From contig CANJJE010000008.1 in NCBI GenBank assembly GCA_947474755.1, forward strand, positions 1-64,000: 64,000 bases of DNA. The letters are read 5' to 3'. The notes beneath the pieces are model-generated. The model did no database searches and was not told where the DNA came from. It was given only the letters and a program-made list of their open reading frames with translations. Source of the stretch: Burkholderiales bacterium (lineage in GTDB: Bacteria; Pseudomonadota; Gammaproteobacteria; Burkholderiales; Burkholderiaceae_C). This document shows, piece after piece, positions 45,348 to 52,992 of the stretch (within the stretch, counting starts at the first letter, position 1; every line of letters begins with the position of its first letter). A program made the position numbers and the translations under genes.

Positions 45348-47786
45348 ATGTCCGGACACCCCGTGTTGCCTGCTGAACAAATCACGCTGCCACTGTTGCC
45401 CTTGCGCGATGTGGTGGTGTTCCCTCATATGGTGATCCCGCTGTTCGTGGGACGCCCGAAGTCGATCAAGGCTCTCGAATCGGCGATGGAGGCCGGTCGC
45501 CAGATCATGCTGGTCGCGCAAAAGGCCGCCGGCAAGGACGAGCCCAAGCCCGACGACATGTTTGAGGTCGGTTGTGTCTCAACCATCCTGCAGATGCTCA
45601 AGCTACCCGACGGCACGGTCAAGGTGCTGGTTGAAGGTCTGCAGCGCGCCCACACCCACAGCATCACCGACAACGGCGAGTACTTCGTCTCCGAAGTCAC
45701 GCCCATGCCGCCTGAAGTTGATACCAAGCCCGAGATCGAGGCCTTGCGCCGTGCGGTCACGCAGCAGTTCGATCAGTACGTCAAGCTCAACAAGAAGATT
45801 CCGCCGGAAATCCTGACGTCTATTGCAGGCATTGATGATGCAGGCCGTCTGGCCGACACCATCGCCGCACACCTGCCATTGAAGCTGGAAAACAAGCAGT
45901 CGGTGCTCGATCTGTTTTCGGTCGACAAGCGTCTGGAAAAATTGCTCGAGCAACTCGAACACGAAGTCGACATCCTTCAGGTCGAGAAGCGTATTCGTGG
46001 TCGCGTGAAGCGTCAGATGGAGAAAAGCCAGCGCGAGTACTACCTCAACGAACAGGTGAAGGCGATCCAGAAGGAACTCGGTGACGGCGAAGAAGGCGCC
46101 GACATGGAAGAACTGGAAAAGAAGATCATCGCCGCCAAGATGCCCAAAGAGGCGCGCAAGAAGGCTGATGCCGAGTTCAAGAAGCTCAAGTTGATGTCAC
46201 CGATGTCGGCTGAAGCCACCGTGGTGCGCAACTACATCGACACGCTGGTCAACCTGCCGTGGACCAAGAAGACCAAGATCAAGCACGATCTGGCGTTTGC
46301 CGAGGCCGTGCTGAATGAAGACCACTACGGGCTGGAAAAGGTCAAGGACCGTATCCTCGAATATCTCGCAGTTCAGCAGCGCGTCGATAAGGTCAAGGCG
46401 CCGATCTTGTGTCTGGTCGGCCCCCCGGGTGTCGGCAAGACCTCACTCGGCCAAAGCGTGGCGCGCGCGACCGGGCGTAAGTTTGTTCGGATGGCACTCG
46501 GCGGTGTACGTGACGAGGCCGAGATCCGTGGCCATCGCCGCACCTACATCGGCTCGATGCCCGGCAAGGTATTGCAGAGCCTGTCCAAGGTTGGTACGCG
46601 CAACCCGCTTTTCCTGCTCGACGAGATCGACAAGCTTGGCATGGACTTCCGTGGTGATCCCTCGAGCGCACTGCTCGAAGTGCTCGACCCCGAGCAGAAC
46701 CACACCTTTAGCGATCACTATGTCGAGGTGGATTTCGATCTGAGCGACACGATGTTCATCGCCACATCGAATTCGATGAACATCCCGCCGGCGCTGCTGG
46801 ACCGAATGGAGGTGATCCGGCTGTCGGGCTACACCGAGGACGAGAAGGTCAACATCGCGCAACGTTATCTGCTGCCTAAGCAGGCCAAGAATAACGGCGT
46901 CAAGGATGCCGAGATGGAGGTCACCGAGGCTGCGGTGCGTGGGATCATCCGTTACTACACGCGCGAAGCCGGCGTGCGTTCGCTTGAGCGCGAGATCTCT
47001 AAGATTTGCCGGAAGGTGGTCAAGAGCATTCAGCTCAAGCAGGTCACCGACAAGGTCATCGTCACGGGCGACAACCTGAATGACTTTCTCGGCGTGCGCA
47101 AGCACGACTACGGACAGGCGACCAAGCAAAATCAGGTTGGTCAGGTCGTGGGTCTGGCCTGGACTGAAGTTGGTGGCGACCTGCTGACCATCGAGTCGGC
47201 CATGATGCCAGGCAAGGGCGTGATCATCCGCACCGGTTCACTCGGCGATGTGATGAAGGAGTCGGTCGAAGCAGCTCGCTCGGTGGTGCGATCACGAGCT
47301 CGGCGTCTGGGCATCAAGGACGAGTTGTTCGAGAAGCGCGACATCCATATCCACGTGCCTGATGGGGCGACGCCCAAGGACGGTCCGAGTGCCGGTGCCG
47401 CGATGACCACTGCGTTCGTCTCTGCGTTGACGGGCATCCCGGTACGCGCCGATGTGGCGATGACCGGCGAGATCACGTTGCGAGGTGAAGTCACTGCGAT
47501 CGGTGGGCTGAAAGAGAAACTGCTGGCAGCGCATCGTGGCGGTATCAGAACGGTGATCATTCCGGAAGAAAACGTGAAGGACCTGCAGGACATTCCGGAG
47601 AACGTGAAAGACCGACTCGAGATCGTGCCGGTCAAGTGGATCGACCAAGTTCTGGAAGTGGCCCTGCAAAGCCTGCCACAGCCTCTGCCCGATGACGAAC
47701 CGTTGAAGGCCGACGCTGTCAAAGCGGACGCCTCCGTGGTAGCTGCAGTGCCACCAGCGGCGCCGCTCGATCCGATGAAACATTGA
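45348..47786 (+). CDS. lon: ATP-dependent protease Lon
   Basis: The 812-residue protease has the Lon N-terminal domain (LPLLPLRDVVVFPHMVIPLFVGR), a helical linker, the AAA+ module (Walker A GPPGVGKTS, LFLLDEIDKLG) and the proteolytic domain with the Ser-Lys dyad: Ser681 in DGPSAGAAM and the lysine in GGLKEK that follows. A ~30-residue Ala/Pro-rich C-terminal tail extends past the usual end. It degrades damaged and regulatory proteins. ATG 45348 is preceded by AGAGAGG. No HU gene follows; tRNA genes do. Confidence 0.98.
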   Translation: MSGHPVLPAEQITLPLLPLRDVVVFPHMVIPLFVGRPKSIKALESAMEAGRQIMLVAQKAAGKDEPKPDDMFEVGCVSTILQMLKLPDGTVKVLVEGLQRAHTHSITDNGEYFVSEVTPMPPEVDTKPEIEALRRAVTQQFDQYVKLNKKIPPEILTSIAGIDDAGRLADTIAAHLPLKLENKQSVLDLFSVDKRLEKLLEQLEHEVDILQVEKRIRGRVKRQMEKSQREYYLNEQVKAIQKELGDGEEGADMEELEKKIIAAKMPKEARKKADAEFKKLKLMSPMSAEATVVRNYIDTLVNLPWTKKTKIKHDLAFAEAVLNEDHYGLEKVKDRILEYLAVQQRVDKVKAPILCLVGPPGVGKTSLGQSVARATGRKFVRMALGGVRDEAEIRGHRRTYIGSMPGKVLQSLSKVGTRNPLFLLDEIDKLGMDFRGDPSSALLEVLDPEQNHTFSDHYVEVDFDLSDTMFIATSNSMNIPPALLDRMEVIRLSGYTEDEKVNIAQRYLLPKQAKNNGVKDAEMEVTEAAVRGIIRYYTREAGVRSLEREISKICRKVVKSIQLKQVTDKVIVTGDNLNDFLGVRKHDYGQATKQNQVGQVVGLAWTEVGGDLLTIESAMMPGKGVIIRTGSLGDVMKESVEAARSVVRSRARRLGIKDELFEKRDIHIHVPDGATPKDGPSAGAAMTTAFVSALTGIPVRADVAMTGEITLRGEVTAIGGLKEKLLAAHRGGIRTVIIPEENVKDLQDIPENVKDRLEIVPVKWIDQVLEVALQSLPQPLPDDEPLKADAVKADASVVAAVPPAAPLDPMKH

Positions 47787-47855
47787 GCCGATTCGCGTCT
47801 GCAGGTCAGAGGTTTCGATGTATACTGCGAGACGCGACGAGGTTGAGTCGCGAAT

Positions 47856-47931
47856 GCGGGAGTAGCTCAGTTGGTAGAGCGCAACCTTGCCAAGGTTGAG
47901 GTCGCGAGTTCGAGCCTCGTCTCCCGCTCCA
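47856..47931 (+). tRNA. tRNA-Gly(GCC)
   Basis: The acceptor GCGGGAG pairs with CTCCCGC, followed by T and encoded CCA. The anticodon loop in ACCTTGCCAAGGT gives GCC. D arm AGCTCAGTTGGTAGAGC and T arm GCGAGTTCGAGCCTCGT are canonical. It is the first of three tRNA genes after lon. Confidence 0.97.
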
Positions 47932-47940
47932 AGAAATAGA

Positions 47941-47967
47941 AAAAGGGAAGCACCAGCTTCCCTTTTT
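47941..47967 (+). terminator. intrinsic terminator after tRNA-Gly
   Basis: The stem AAAAGGGAAG/CTTCCCTTTT with a 6-nt loop is followed by T. Its A/T flanks make it potentially active on both strands. It lies between tRNA-Gly and tRNA-Cys. Confidence 0.8.
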
Positions 47968-47991
47968 CGTCCCCGGGTCGGCGACCCATAC

Positions 47992-48065
47992 GGCGCGGTA
48001 GCAAAGCGGTTATGCACCGGATTGCAAATCCGATCAGCCCAGTTCGACTCTGGGCCGCGCCTCCA
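47992..48065 (+). tRNA. tRNA-Cys(GCA)
   Basis: The acceptor GGCGCGG pairs with CCGCGCC, followed by T and encoded CCA. The anticodon stem-loop GGATTGCAAATCC gives GCA. The T arm is CAGTTCGACTCTG. It is 74 nt long, as usual for tRNA-Cys. Confidence 0.96.
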
Positions 48066-48077
48066 GTATTCTGCGAG

Positions 48078-48103
48078 CCTCGTCAACGCACGAGGTTTTT
48101 TTT
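48078..48103 (+). terminator. intrinsic terminator after tRNA-Cys
   Basis: The stem CCTCGT/ACGAGG (48078-48083 with 48090-48095) is followed by eight T residues. It separates tRNA-Cys from tRNA-Leu(UAA), which starts 7 bp later. Confidence 0.82.
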
Positions 48104-48110
48104 CGAGTGC

Positions 48111-48202
48111 GCCCGGGTGGTGAAATTGGTAGACACCGCAGACTTAAAATCTGCTGCTTAGCGTCAAGCGGCGTACCGGTTCGATTCCGGTCCCGGGCAC
48201 CA
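48111..48202 (+). tRNA. tRNA-Leu(UAA)
   Basis: The acceptor GCCCGGG pairs with CCCGGGC, followed by A and encoded CCA. The anticodon stem-loop GCAGACTTAAAATCTGC gives TAA. The long variable arm (TGCTTAGCGTCAAGCGGCG) is that of a class II leucine tRNA. It lies directly after a terminator and so has its own promoter or depends on read-through. Confidence 0.97.
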
Positions 48203-48296
48203 TCCGAACCCAGCCTTCCAAGTCGCATCGTCATGCATCAGCGGGCACCCTAAAATCAATGGTTTTCGGGTCATATTGACCACGGGAGCAATGGGT

Positions 48297-49046
48297 ATGA
48301 AGGTGCTGGTGGCAGTCAAACGCGTCGTTGATTACAACGTCAAGGTGCGCGTCAAGTCGGACGGCACTGGTGTCGATCTGGCCAACGTCAAGATGAGCAT
48401 GAACCCTTTCGATGAGATCGCCATTGAAGAGGCGGTCCGTTTGCGAGAGAAGGGCGTGGTCACGGAAATCATCGCGGTGTCATGCGGCGTGTTGGCCTGT
48501 CAGGAAACGCTGCGCACCGCAATGGCCATCGGTGCTGATCGTGCTATCTTGATCGAGACCGATGTCGAGTTGCAGCCCTTGGCGGTGGCTAAGCTGCTCA
48601 AGTCCTTGCTGGACCGCGAACAACCGGGGCTCGTCATCCTGGGCAAGCAGGCGATCGATGATGATTGCAACCAGACCGGGCAGATGCTGGCTGCGCTGGG
48701 CGGGTTGCCTCAGGCGACGTTCGCGTCGAAGGTCGAGGTGGCCGATGGTCAGGCCTGGGTCACGCGCGAAGTCGACGGCGGCCTGGAGACGCTGAAGCTC
48801 ACCTTGCCTGCAGTCATCACGACCGACCTGCGCCTCAACGAACCGCGCTATGTGACGCTGCCCAACATCATGAAGGCGAAGAAGAAGCCTCTGGAGGTGC
48901 TCAAGCCAGATGACCTCGGGGTCGACGTGACGCCGCGCATCAAGACGCTCAAGGTCGTCGAGCCGCCGAAGCGCAGCGCTGGCATCAAGGTGCCCGATGT
49001 GGCCACCCTAGTGTCGAAGCTGAAGAACGAAGCGAAGGTGATCTGA
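48297..49046 (+). CDS. etfB: electron transfer flavoprotein subunit beta
   Basis: The 249-residue subunit starts [20 protein letters not shown] and contains the ETF-beta signature [23 protein letters not shown] and the AMP-binding region. ATG 48297 is preferred to ATG 48291 because GGGAG is then eight bases upstream. With EtfA it accepts electrons from acyl-CoA dehydrogenases and passes them to ETF-ubiquinone oxidoreductase. etfA follows after one base. Confidence 0.96.
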   Translation: MKVLVAVKRVVDYNVKVRVKSDGTGVDLANVKMSMNPFDEIAIEEAVRLREKGVVTEIIAVSCGVLACQETLRTAMAIGADRAILIETDVELQPLAVAKLLKSLLDREQPGLVILGKQAIDDDCNQTGQMLAALGGLPQATFASKVEVADGQAWVTREVDGGLETLKLTLPAVITTDLRLNEPRYVTLPNIMKAKKKPLEVLKPDDLGVDVTPRIKTLKVVEPPKRSAGIKVPDVATLVSKLKNEAKVI

Positions 49047-49047
49047 C

Positions 49048-49992
49048 ATGGCGACCTTGGTAATAGCTGAACACGACAACGCGTCCTTGAAGGGCGCCAC
49101 GATGAACACCGTTGCAGCGGCGCTGAGTATCGGTGGCGAGGTGCATGTGCTGGTCGCAGGTTTCGGGTCTGCCGCTCCGGCCAAGGCAGCGGCGGAGATT
49201 CGCGGGGTCGGCAAGGTGCTGCACGCCGACGCTGAACGCTTCCAGCATGGTCTGGCCGAAGCCGTTGCCGCACAGGTTCTCGCTGTTGTCGCAGCGGCGG
49301 GAGGGGCTTACACCCACGTTTTGTTTGCTGCCACCGCGTCTGGCAGGAACATCGCGCCGCGGGTCGCAGCGACTCTGGACGTGGCGCAGATTTCCGACAT
49401 CACTCAGATCCTGTCGCCCGACACCTTCGAGCGTCCGATTTATGCCGGCAACGCGATAGCCACTGTTCAAAGCACCGACAGTGTCAAGGTCGTCACAGTC
49501 CGTGCGACCGGCTTTGACCCTGCCGAGGCCGGTGGAGGTTCAGCGGCCATCGAGGTTCTTGCCCCAGTTGCGGACGGCGGCACGTCAAGCTTCCTAGGCA
49601 GCGAGATTGCTCGCAACGATCGGCCTGAACTGACCGCCGCGAAGGTCATCGTCAGCGGTGGCCGTGCGCTGGGCAGCGTCGAGAAATTCAACGAAGTGCT
49701 GACGCCGCTGGCCGACAAGCTCGGTGCAGCGCTGGGCGCGAGCCGTGCTGCGGTCGATGCGGGCTACGCGCCCAATGATTGGCAGGTGGGCCAGACCGGC
49801 AAGATCGTCGCGCCACTGTTGTATGTGGCGGTCGGCATCAGCGGCGCCATTCAGCATCTGGCTGGCATGAAGGACAGCAAGGTCATCGTGGCGATCAACA
49901 AGGATGGTGAGGCGCCGATCTTCAGCGTGGCCGACTACGGCCTTGAAGCTGATCTGTTCACTGCCGTGCCCGAGTTGGTGTCGGCGCTCTAG
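49048..49992 (+). CDS. etfA: electron transfer flavoprotein subunit alpha
   Basis: The 314-residue subunit has the N-terminal ETF domain and the C-terminal FAD-binding domain with VSGGRALGSVEKFNEVLTPLADKLGAALGASRAAVDAG and LYVAVGISGAIQHLAGMKDSKVIVAINKD, the family signature. It binds the FAD that carries electrons from dehydrogenases. It is one base downstream of etfB and 12 bp upstream of the acyl-CoA dehydrogenase gene. Confidence 0.97.
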   Translation: MATLVIAEHDNASLKGATMNTVAAALSIGGEVHVLVAGFGSAAPAKAAAEIRGVGKVLHADAERFQHGLAEAVAAQVLAVVAAAGGAYTHVLFAATASGRNIAPRVAATLDVAQISDITQILSPDTFERPIYAGNAIATVQSTDSVKVVTVRATGFDPAEAGGGSAAIEVLAPVADGGTSSFLGSEIARNDRPELTAAKVIVSGGRALGSVEKFNEVLTPLADKLGAALGASRAAVDAGYAPNDWQVGQTGKIVAPLLYVAVGISGAIQHLAGMKDSKVIVAINKDGEAPIFSVADYGLEADLFTAVPELVSAL

Positions 49993-50004
49993 CCTGGCCT
50001 GAAG

Positions 50005-51813
50005 ATGAGTTACGTCGCGCCGGTCAAGGACATGCTCTTCTGCATGAAGGAGCTGGCCGGACTGGAAGCGCTGAGCCAGTTGCCTGGTTTCGCGGATGCG
50101 GGCATCGACACCGCCGAAGCAGTGCTCACCGAAGCGGCTCGCTACTGTGCCGAAGTGGTTGAGCCGCTGAACGCCGAGAGTGACCGTCACCCACCGATCT
50201 GGCGTGATGGAGAGGTCAGCACTTCAGCCGGTTTTCAGCAGGCCTTTCGCCAGTTTGCCGAAGGCGGCTGGCAAGGGTTGCAGCACCCAGTCGAATTCGG
50301 CGGACAGGCGCTGCCGAAGACGATTGGTGCGGCGTGCGCCGAAATGCTCAACAGCGCCAGCGTCAGCTTCGCACTTTGCCCGTTGTTGACCGATGGCGCG
50401 ATCGAGGCGCTGCTGACGGCGGGCAGTGACGCTCAGCGCCGATTCTTTCTGCCGAAGATGATCGATGGCACCTGGACAGGCACGATGAACCTGACCGAGC
50501 CGCAGGCCGGCTCCGATCTGGCGATGGTGCGTACCCGGGCGGTACTGCAGGGTGATGGCAGTTACCGCATCAGCGGCCAGAAGATCTACATCACCTATGG
50601 CGAGCACGACATGGCCGAGAACATCGTCCACCTGGTGCTGGCCCGCACGCCCGATGCGCCACCGGGGGTCAAGGGCATCAGCCTGTTCCTGTGTCCGAAG
50701 CTTCTCGTCAACGCCGATGGTTCGCTGGGGGCACGCAATGATGTCTACTGTGCGTCGATCGAGCACAAGCTTGGCATCAGGGCCAGCCCGACCGCAGTTC
50801 TGGTGTTTGGTGACGACAAGGGCGAGGTAGGCGCCGGCGCCATCGCGCAATTGATCGGCGAGGAGAACCGCGGCCTGGAGTACATGTTCGTGATGATGAA
50901 CGCGGCGCGCTTTTCGGTCGGCGTGCAAGGCATCGGCGTGGCCGAGCGGTCCTACCAGCGAGCCGTGGCCTACGCCCGTGAGCGCGTGCAGAGTCGGCCG
51001 CTGGATTCATCGCTTGCAGCCGGCGCCGCGATCATTCACCATCCCGATGTCAAGCGCATGCTAATGACGATGCGCGCGCACATCGAAGGTTGCCGCGCAC
51101 TGGCCTGTGTTTCGGCAGCGGCGTTCGATACGGCGCATCACCATCCCGATGCTTCGGTACGTCTGGCCAGCCAGGCCTTCCATGAATTCACCGTGCCGCT
51201 GGTCAAGGGCTACGCTACGGAGATGAGCATAGAGGTCACCAGCCTCGGCCTGCAGGTGCATGGTGGCATGGGCTACATCGAGGAAACCGGGGCCGCGCAG
51301 CACATGCGCGATGCCCGCATCCTGACCATTTATGAGGGCACGACCGCCATCCAGGCCAATGATCTGGTCGGCCGCAAGACCCTGCGTGATGCTGGCGAGT
51401 TGGCGCGGTCGATTGCACGGCAGATCGAGGCTACCGAGGTGGAACTGGCCGCGGGTAGCAGCGCGGCAGCGAAGGCTGTGTTTCGGTGGTTGCAGGCGTC
51501 CCGCGAGGCCTTCATCGATGTGCTTGATTTCGTCGTCGCTCAGGGCCGATCTCAGCCGACCGCTGTGTACGCCGGCTCGGTTCCTTACTTGATGCTGCTC
51601 GGTCAGTTGCTGGCCGGCTGGCAACTGGCGCGCGCGTTGCTGGTTGCTGAGGAGCAGCTCGTTGACGGCGAATGTGATGCAGCATTTCTTCACGCCAAGG
51701 TCGCGACTGCCCGCTTCTACGCCGAGCACATCCTGAGCACATTGCCTGGGCTGCGAGACGCGATCGTAGATGGCTCCGGTAGCGTGGGTGGCATGGCGGT
51801 CGAGTCGTTTTGA
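50005..51813 (+). CDS. acyl-CoA dehydrogenase, large DmdC/FadE-like type
   Basis: The 602-residue flavoprotein is longer than classical acyl-CoA dehydrogenases (~380) and fits the ~600-residue group that includes 3-methylmercaptopropionyl-CoA dehydrogenase. It has MNLTEPQAGSDL, the FAD-binding YITYGEHDM, IEHKLGIRASPTAVLVFGD, and VHGGMGYIEETGAAQHMRDARILTIYEGTTAIQANDLVGRK with the catalytic Glu. The substrate cannot be read from sequence. Its place directly behind etfBA ensures its electron acceptor. Confidence 0.92.
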   Translation: MSYVAPVKDMLFCMKELAGLEALSQLPGFADAGIDTAEAVLTEAARYCAEVVEPLNAESDRHPPIWRDGEVSTSAGFQQAFRQFAEGGWQGLQHPVEFGGQALPKTIGAACAEMLNSASVSFALCPLLTDGAIEALLTAGSDAQRRFFLPKMIDGTWTGTMNLTEPQAGSDLAMVRTRAVLQGDGSYRISGQKIYITYGEHDMAENIVHLVLARTPDAPPGVKGISLFLCPKLLVNADGSLGARNDVYCASIEHKLGIRASPTAVLVFGDDKGEVGAGAIAQLIGEENRGLEYMFVMMNAARFSVGVQGIGVAERSYQRAVAYARERVQSRPLDSSLAAGAAIIHHPDVKRMLMTMRAHIEGCRALACVSAAAFDTAHHHPDASVRLASQAFHEFTVPLVKGYATEMSIEVTSLGLQVHGGMGYIEETGAAQHMRDARILTIYEGTTAIQANDLVGRKTLRDAGELARSIARQIEATEVELAAGSSAAAKAVFRWLQASREAFIDVLDFVVAQGRSQPTAVYAGSVPYLMLLGQLLAGWQLARALLVAEEQLVDGECDAAFLHAKVATARFYAEHILSTLPGLRDAIVDGSGSVGGMAVESF

Positions 51814-52778
51814 TCGCCACCAGTTTTGCCTTTCCTGCGGTTCTGAAGAACCTGCCACTGCCCATCATCGGCGCGCCGCTCTTCATCATCAGCCACCCGC
51901 AGCTGGTGATCGCGCAATGCAAGGCAGGCGTCGTTGGCTCAATGCCCGCATTGAATGCGCGCCCGGCGTCGCAGCTTGACGATTGGCTGGCCGAGATCAC
52001 CGAGGCACTGGCGGACCACAATGCTGCGAACCCGCTGAAGCCTGCGGCACCGTTTGCGATCAATCAGATCGTCCACAGGAGCAACGATCGCCTCGAGCAC
52101 GACATGTCCCTGTGTGTGAAGCACCGGGTGCCGATCATCATCACCTCGCTCGGCGCGCGCACCGAGATCAACGACGCAGCGCACAGCTATGGCGGCGTGG
52201 TGCTGCACGACGTCATCAACAATGGATTTGCGCACAAGGCGATCGAGAAGGGCGCCGATGGCCTGATCGCGGTGGCCGCTGGAGCGGGCGGCCACGCAGG
52301 GGTTAAAAGCCCATTCGCCCTCGTCGAGGAAATCCGCGCGTGGTTCGACGGTCCTCTTGCACTCGGTGGCGCCATCGCCACCGGTGACGGGGTGCTGGCC
52401 GCGCGGGCGATGGGCGCCGACTTTGCCTACATCGGGTCGGCCTTCATCGCGACAAACGAAGCGCGCGCATCTGACGCGTACAAGCAAATGGTCGTGGACA
52501 GCAGCAGCGACGACATCGTCTACAGCAACTTGTTCACCGGCGTGCACGGCAACTATCTGAAGGGTTCGATCCGAAATGCCGGACTCGACCCTGATGCCTT
52601 GCCGAGCAGCGATGCCAGTGCAATGAATTTCGGTGATGCATCGATGAAGGTCTGGAAGGACATCTGGGGAAGCGGTCAGGGCGTCGGTGCCGTGAGGCAG
52701 GTTCTGCCGGCACAGGTCTTGGTTGCGCGTCTGATGGCTGAATATGAGCGGGCCCTGATCCGCCTGACAGAACGCTGA
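51810..52778 (+). CDS. nitronate monooxygenase-family FMN protein
   Basis: The 322-residue protein starts at TTG 51810, overlapping the acyl-CoA dehydrogenase stop (TTGA). It is a TIM barrel of the 2-nitropropane dioxygenase/nitronate monooxygenase family: PIIGAPLFIISHPQLVIAQCKAGVVGSMPALNAR, then HDVINNGFAHKAIEKGADGLIAVAAGAGGHAG and the phosphate-binding GGAIATGDGVLAARAMGADFAYIGSAF. Many such proteins oxidise nitronates, but others are FMN enoyl reductases. Coupling with an acyl-CoA dehydrogenase suggests acyl-chain metabolism (inference). Confidence 0.9.
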   Translation: MIATSFAFPAVLKNLPLPIIGAPLFIISHPQLVIAQCKAGVVGSMPALNARPASQLDDWLAEITEALADHNAANPLKPAAPFAINQIVHRSNDRLEHDMSLCVKHRVPIIITSLGARTEINDAAHSYGGVVLHDVINNGFAHKAIEKGADGLIAVAAGAGGHAGVKSPFALVEEIRAWFDGPLALGGAIATGDGVLAARAMGADFAYIGSAFIATNEARASDAYKQMVVDSSSDDIVYSNLFTGVHGNYLKGSIRNAGLDPDALPSSDASAMNFGDASMKVWKDIWGSGQGVGAVRQVLPAQVLVARLMAEYERALIRLTER

Positions 52779-52790
52779 TATCCGGTGATG

Positions 52791-52813
52791 AAGCGCTTCA
52801 ACACAGCGCTTTT
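52791..52813 (+). terminator. weak hairpin at the end of the etf operon
   Basis: The stem AAGCGC/GCGCTT (52791-52796 with 52806-52811) is followed by only a few T residues. It lies 12 bp after the nitronate monooxygenase stop, where an operon end is expected. Confidence 0.45.
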
Positions 52814-52880
52814 GCGGGCCATGTTGCTTCAGGTTGCGGTGTTACAGTCGCGGCCGTGACTTGAATGTTCCTTCCCGTCC

Positions 52881-52992
52881 CCTACGCTGATTTGCAGCAT
52901 AGGCGGGTCGCGTCCGCCCACCGGTGCAGCCGGGTCGCGGAAGGTTTTTAAACCCACTATCGCGCTGGAAACCGGCGCATGAGGTGAGCGAA
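52881..52992 (+). promoter_or_regulatory. structured 5' leader of sucA (candidate sucA RNA motif)
   Basis: Three helices can be drawn directly before the sucA start: CCTA-c-GCTG/CAGC-a-TAGG at 52881-52903; GGCGG/CCGCC at 52902-52918, sharing two G with the first, so the two may alternate; and GCGCTGG/CCGGCGC with an AAA loop at 52962-52978, immediately before the GAGGTGAG ribosome binding site. A conserved RNA named the sucA motif is known upstream of sucA in Burkholderiales; position and compact structure suggest that this is it, but I could not check its consensus base by base. Confidence 0.5.
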
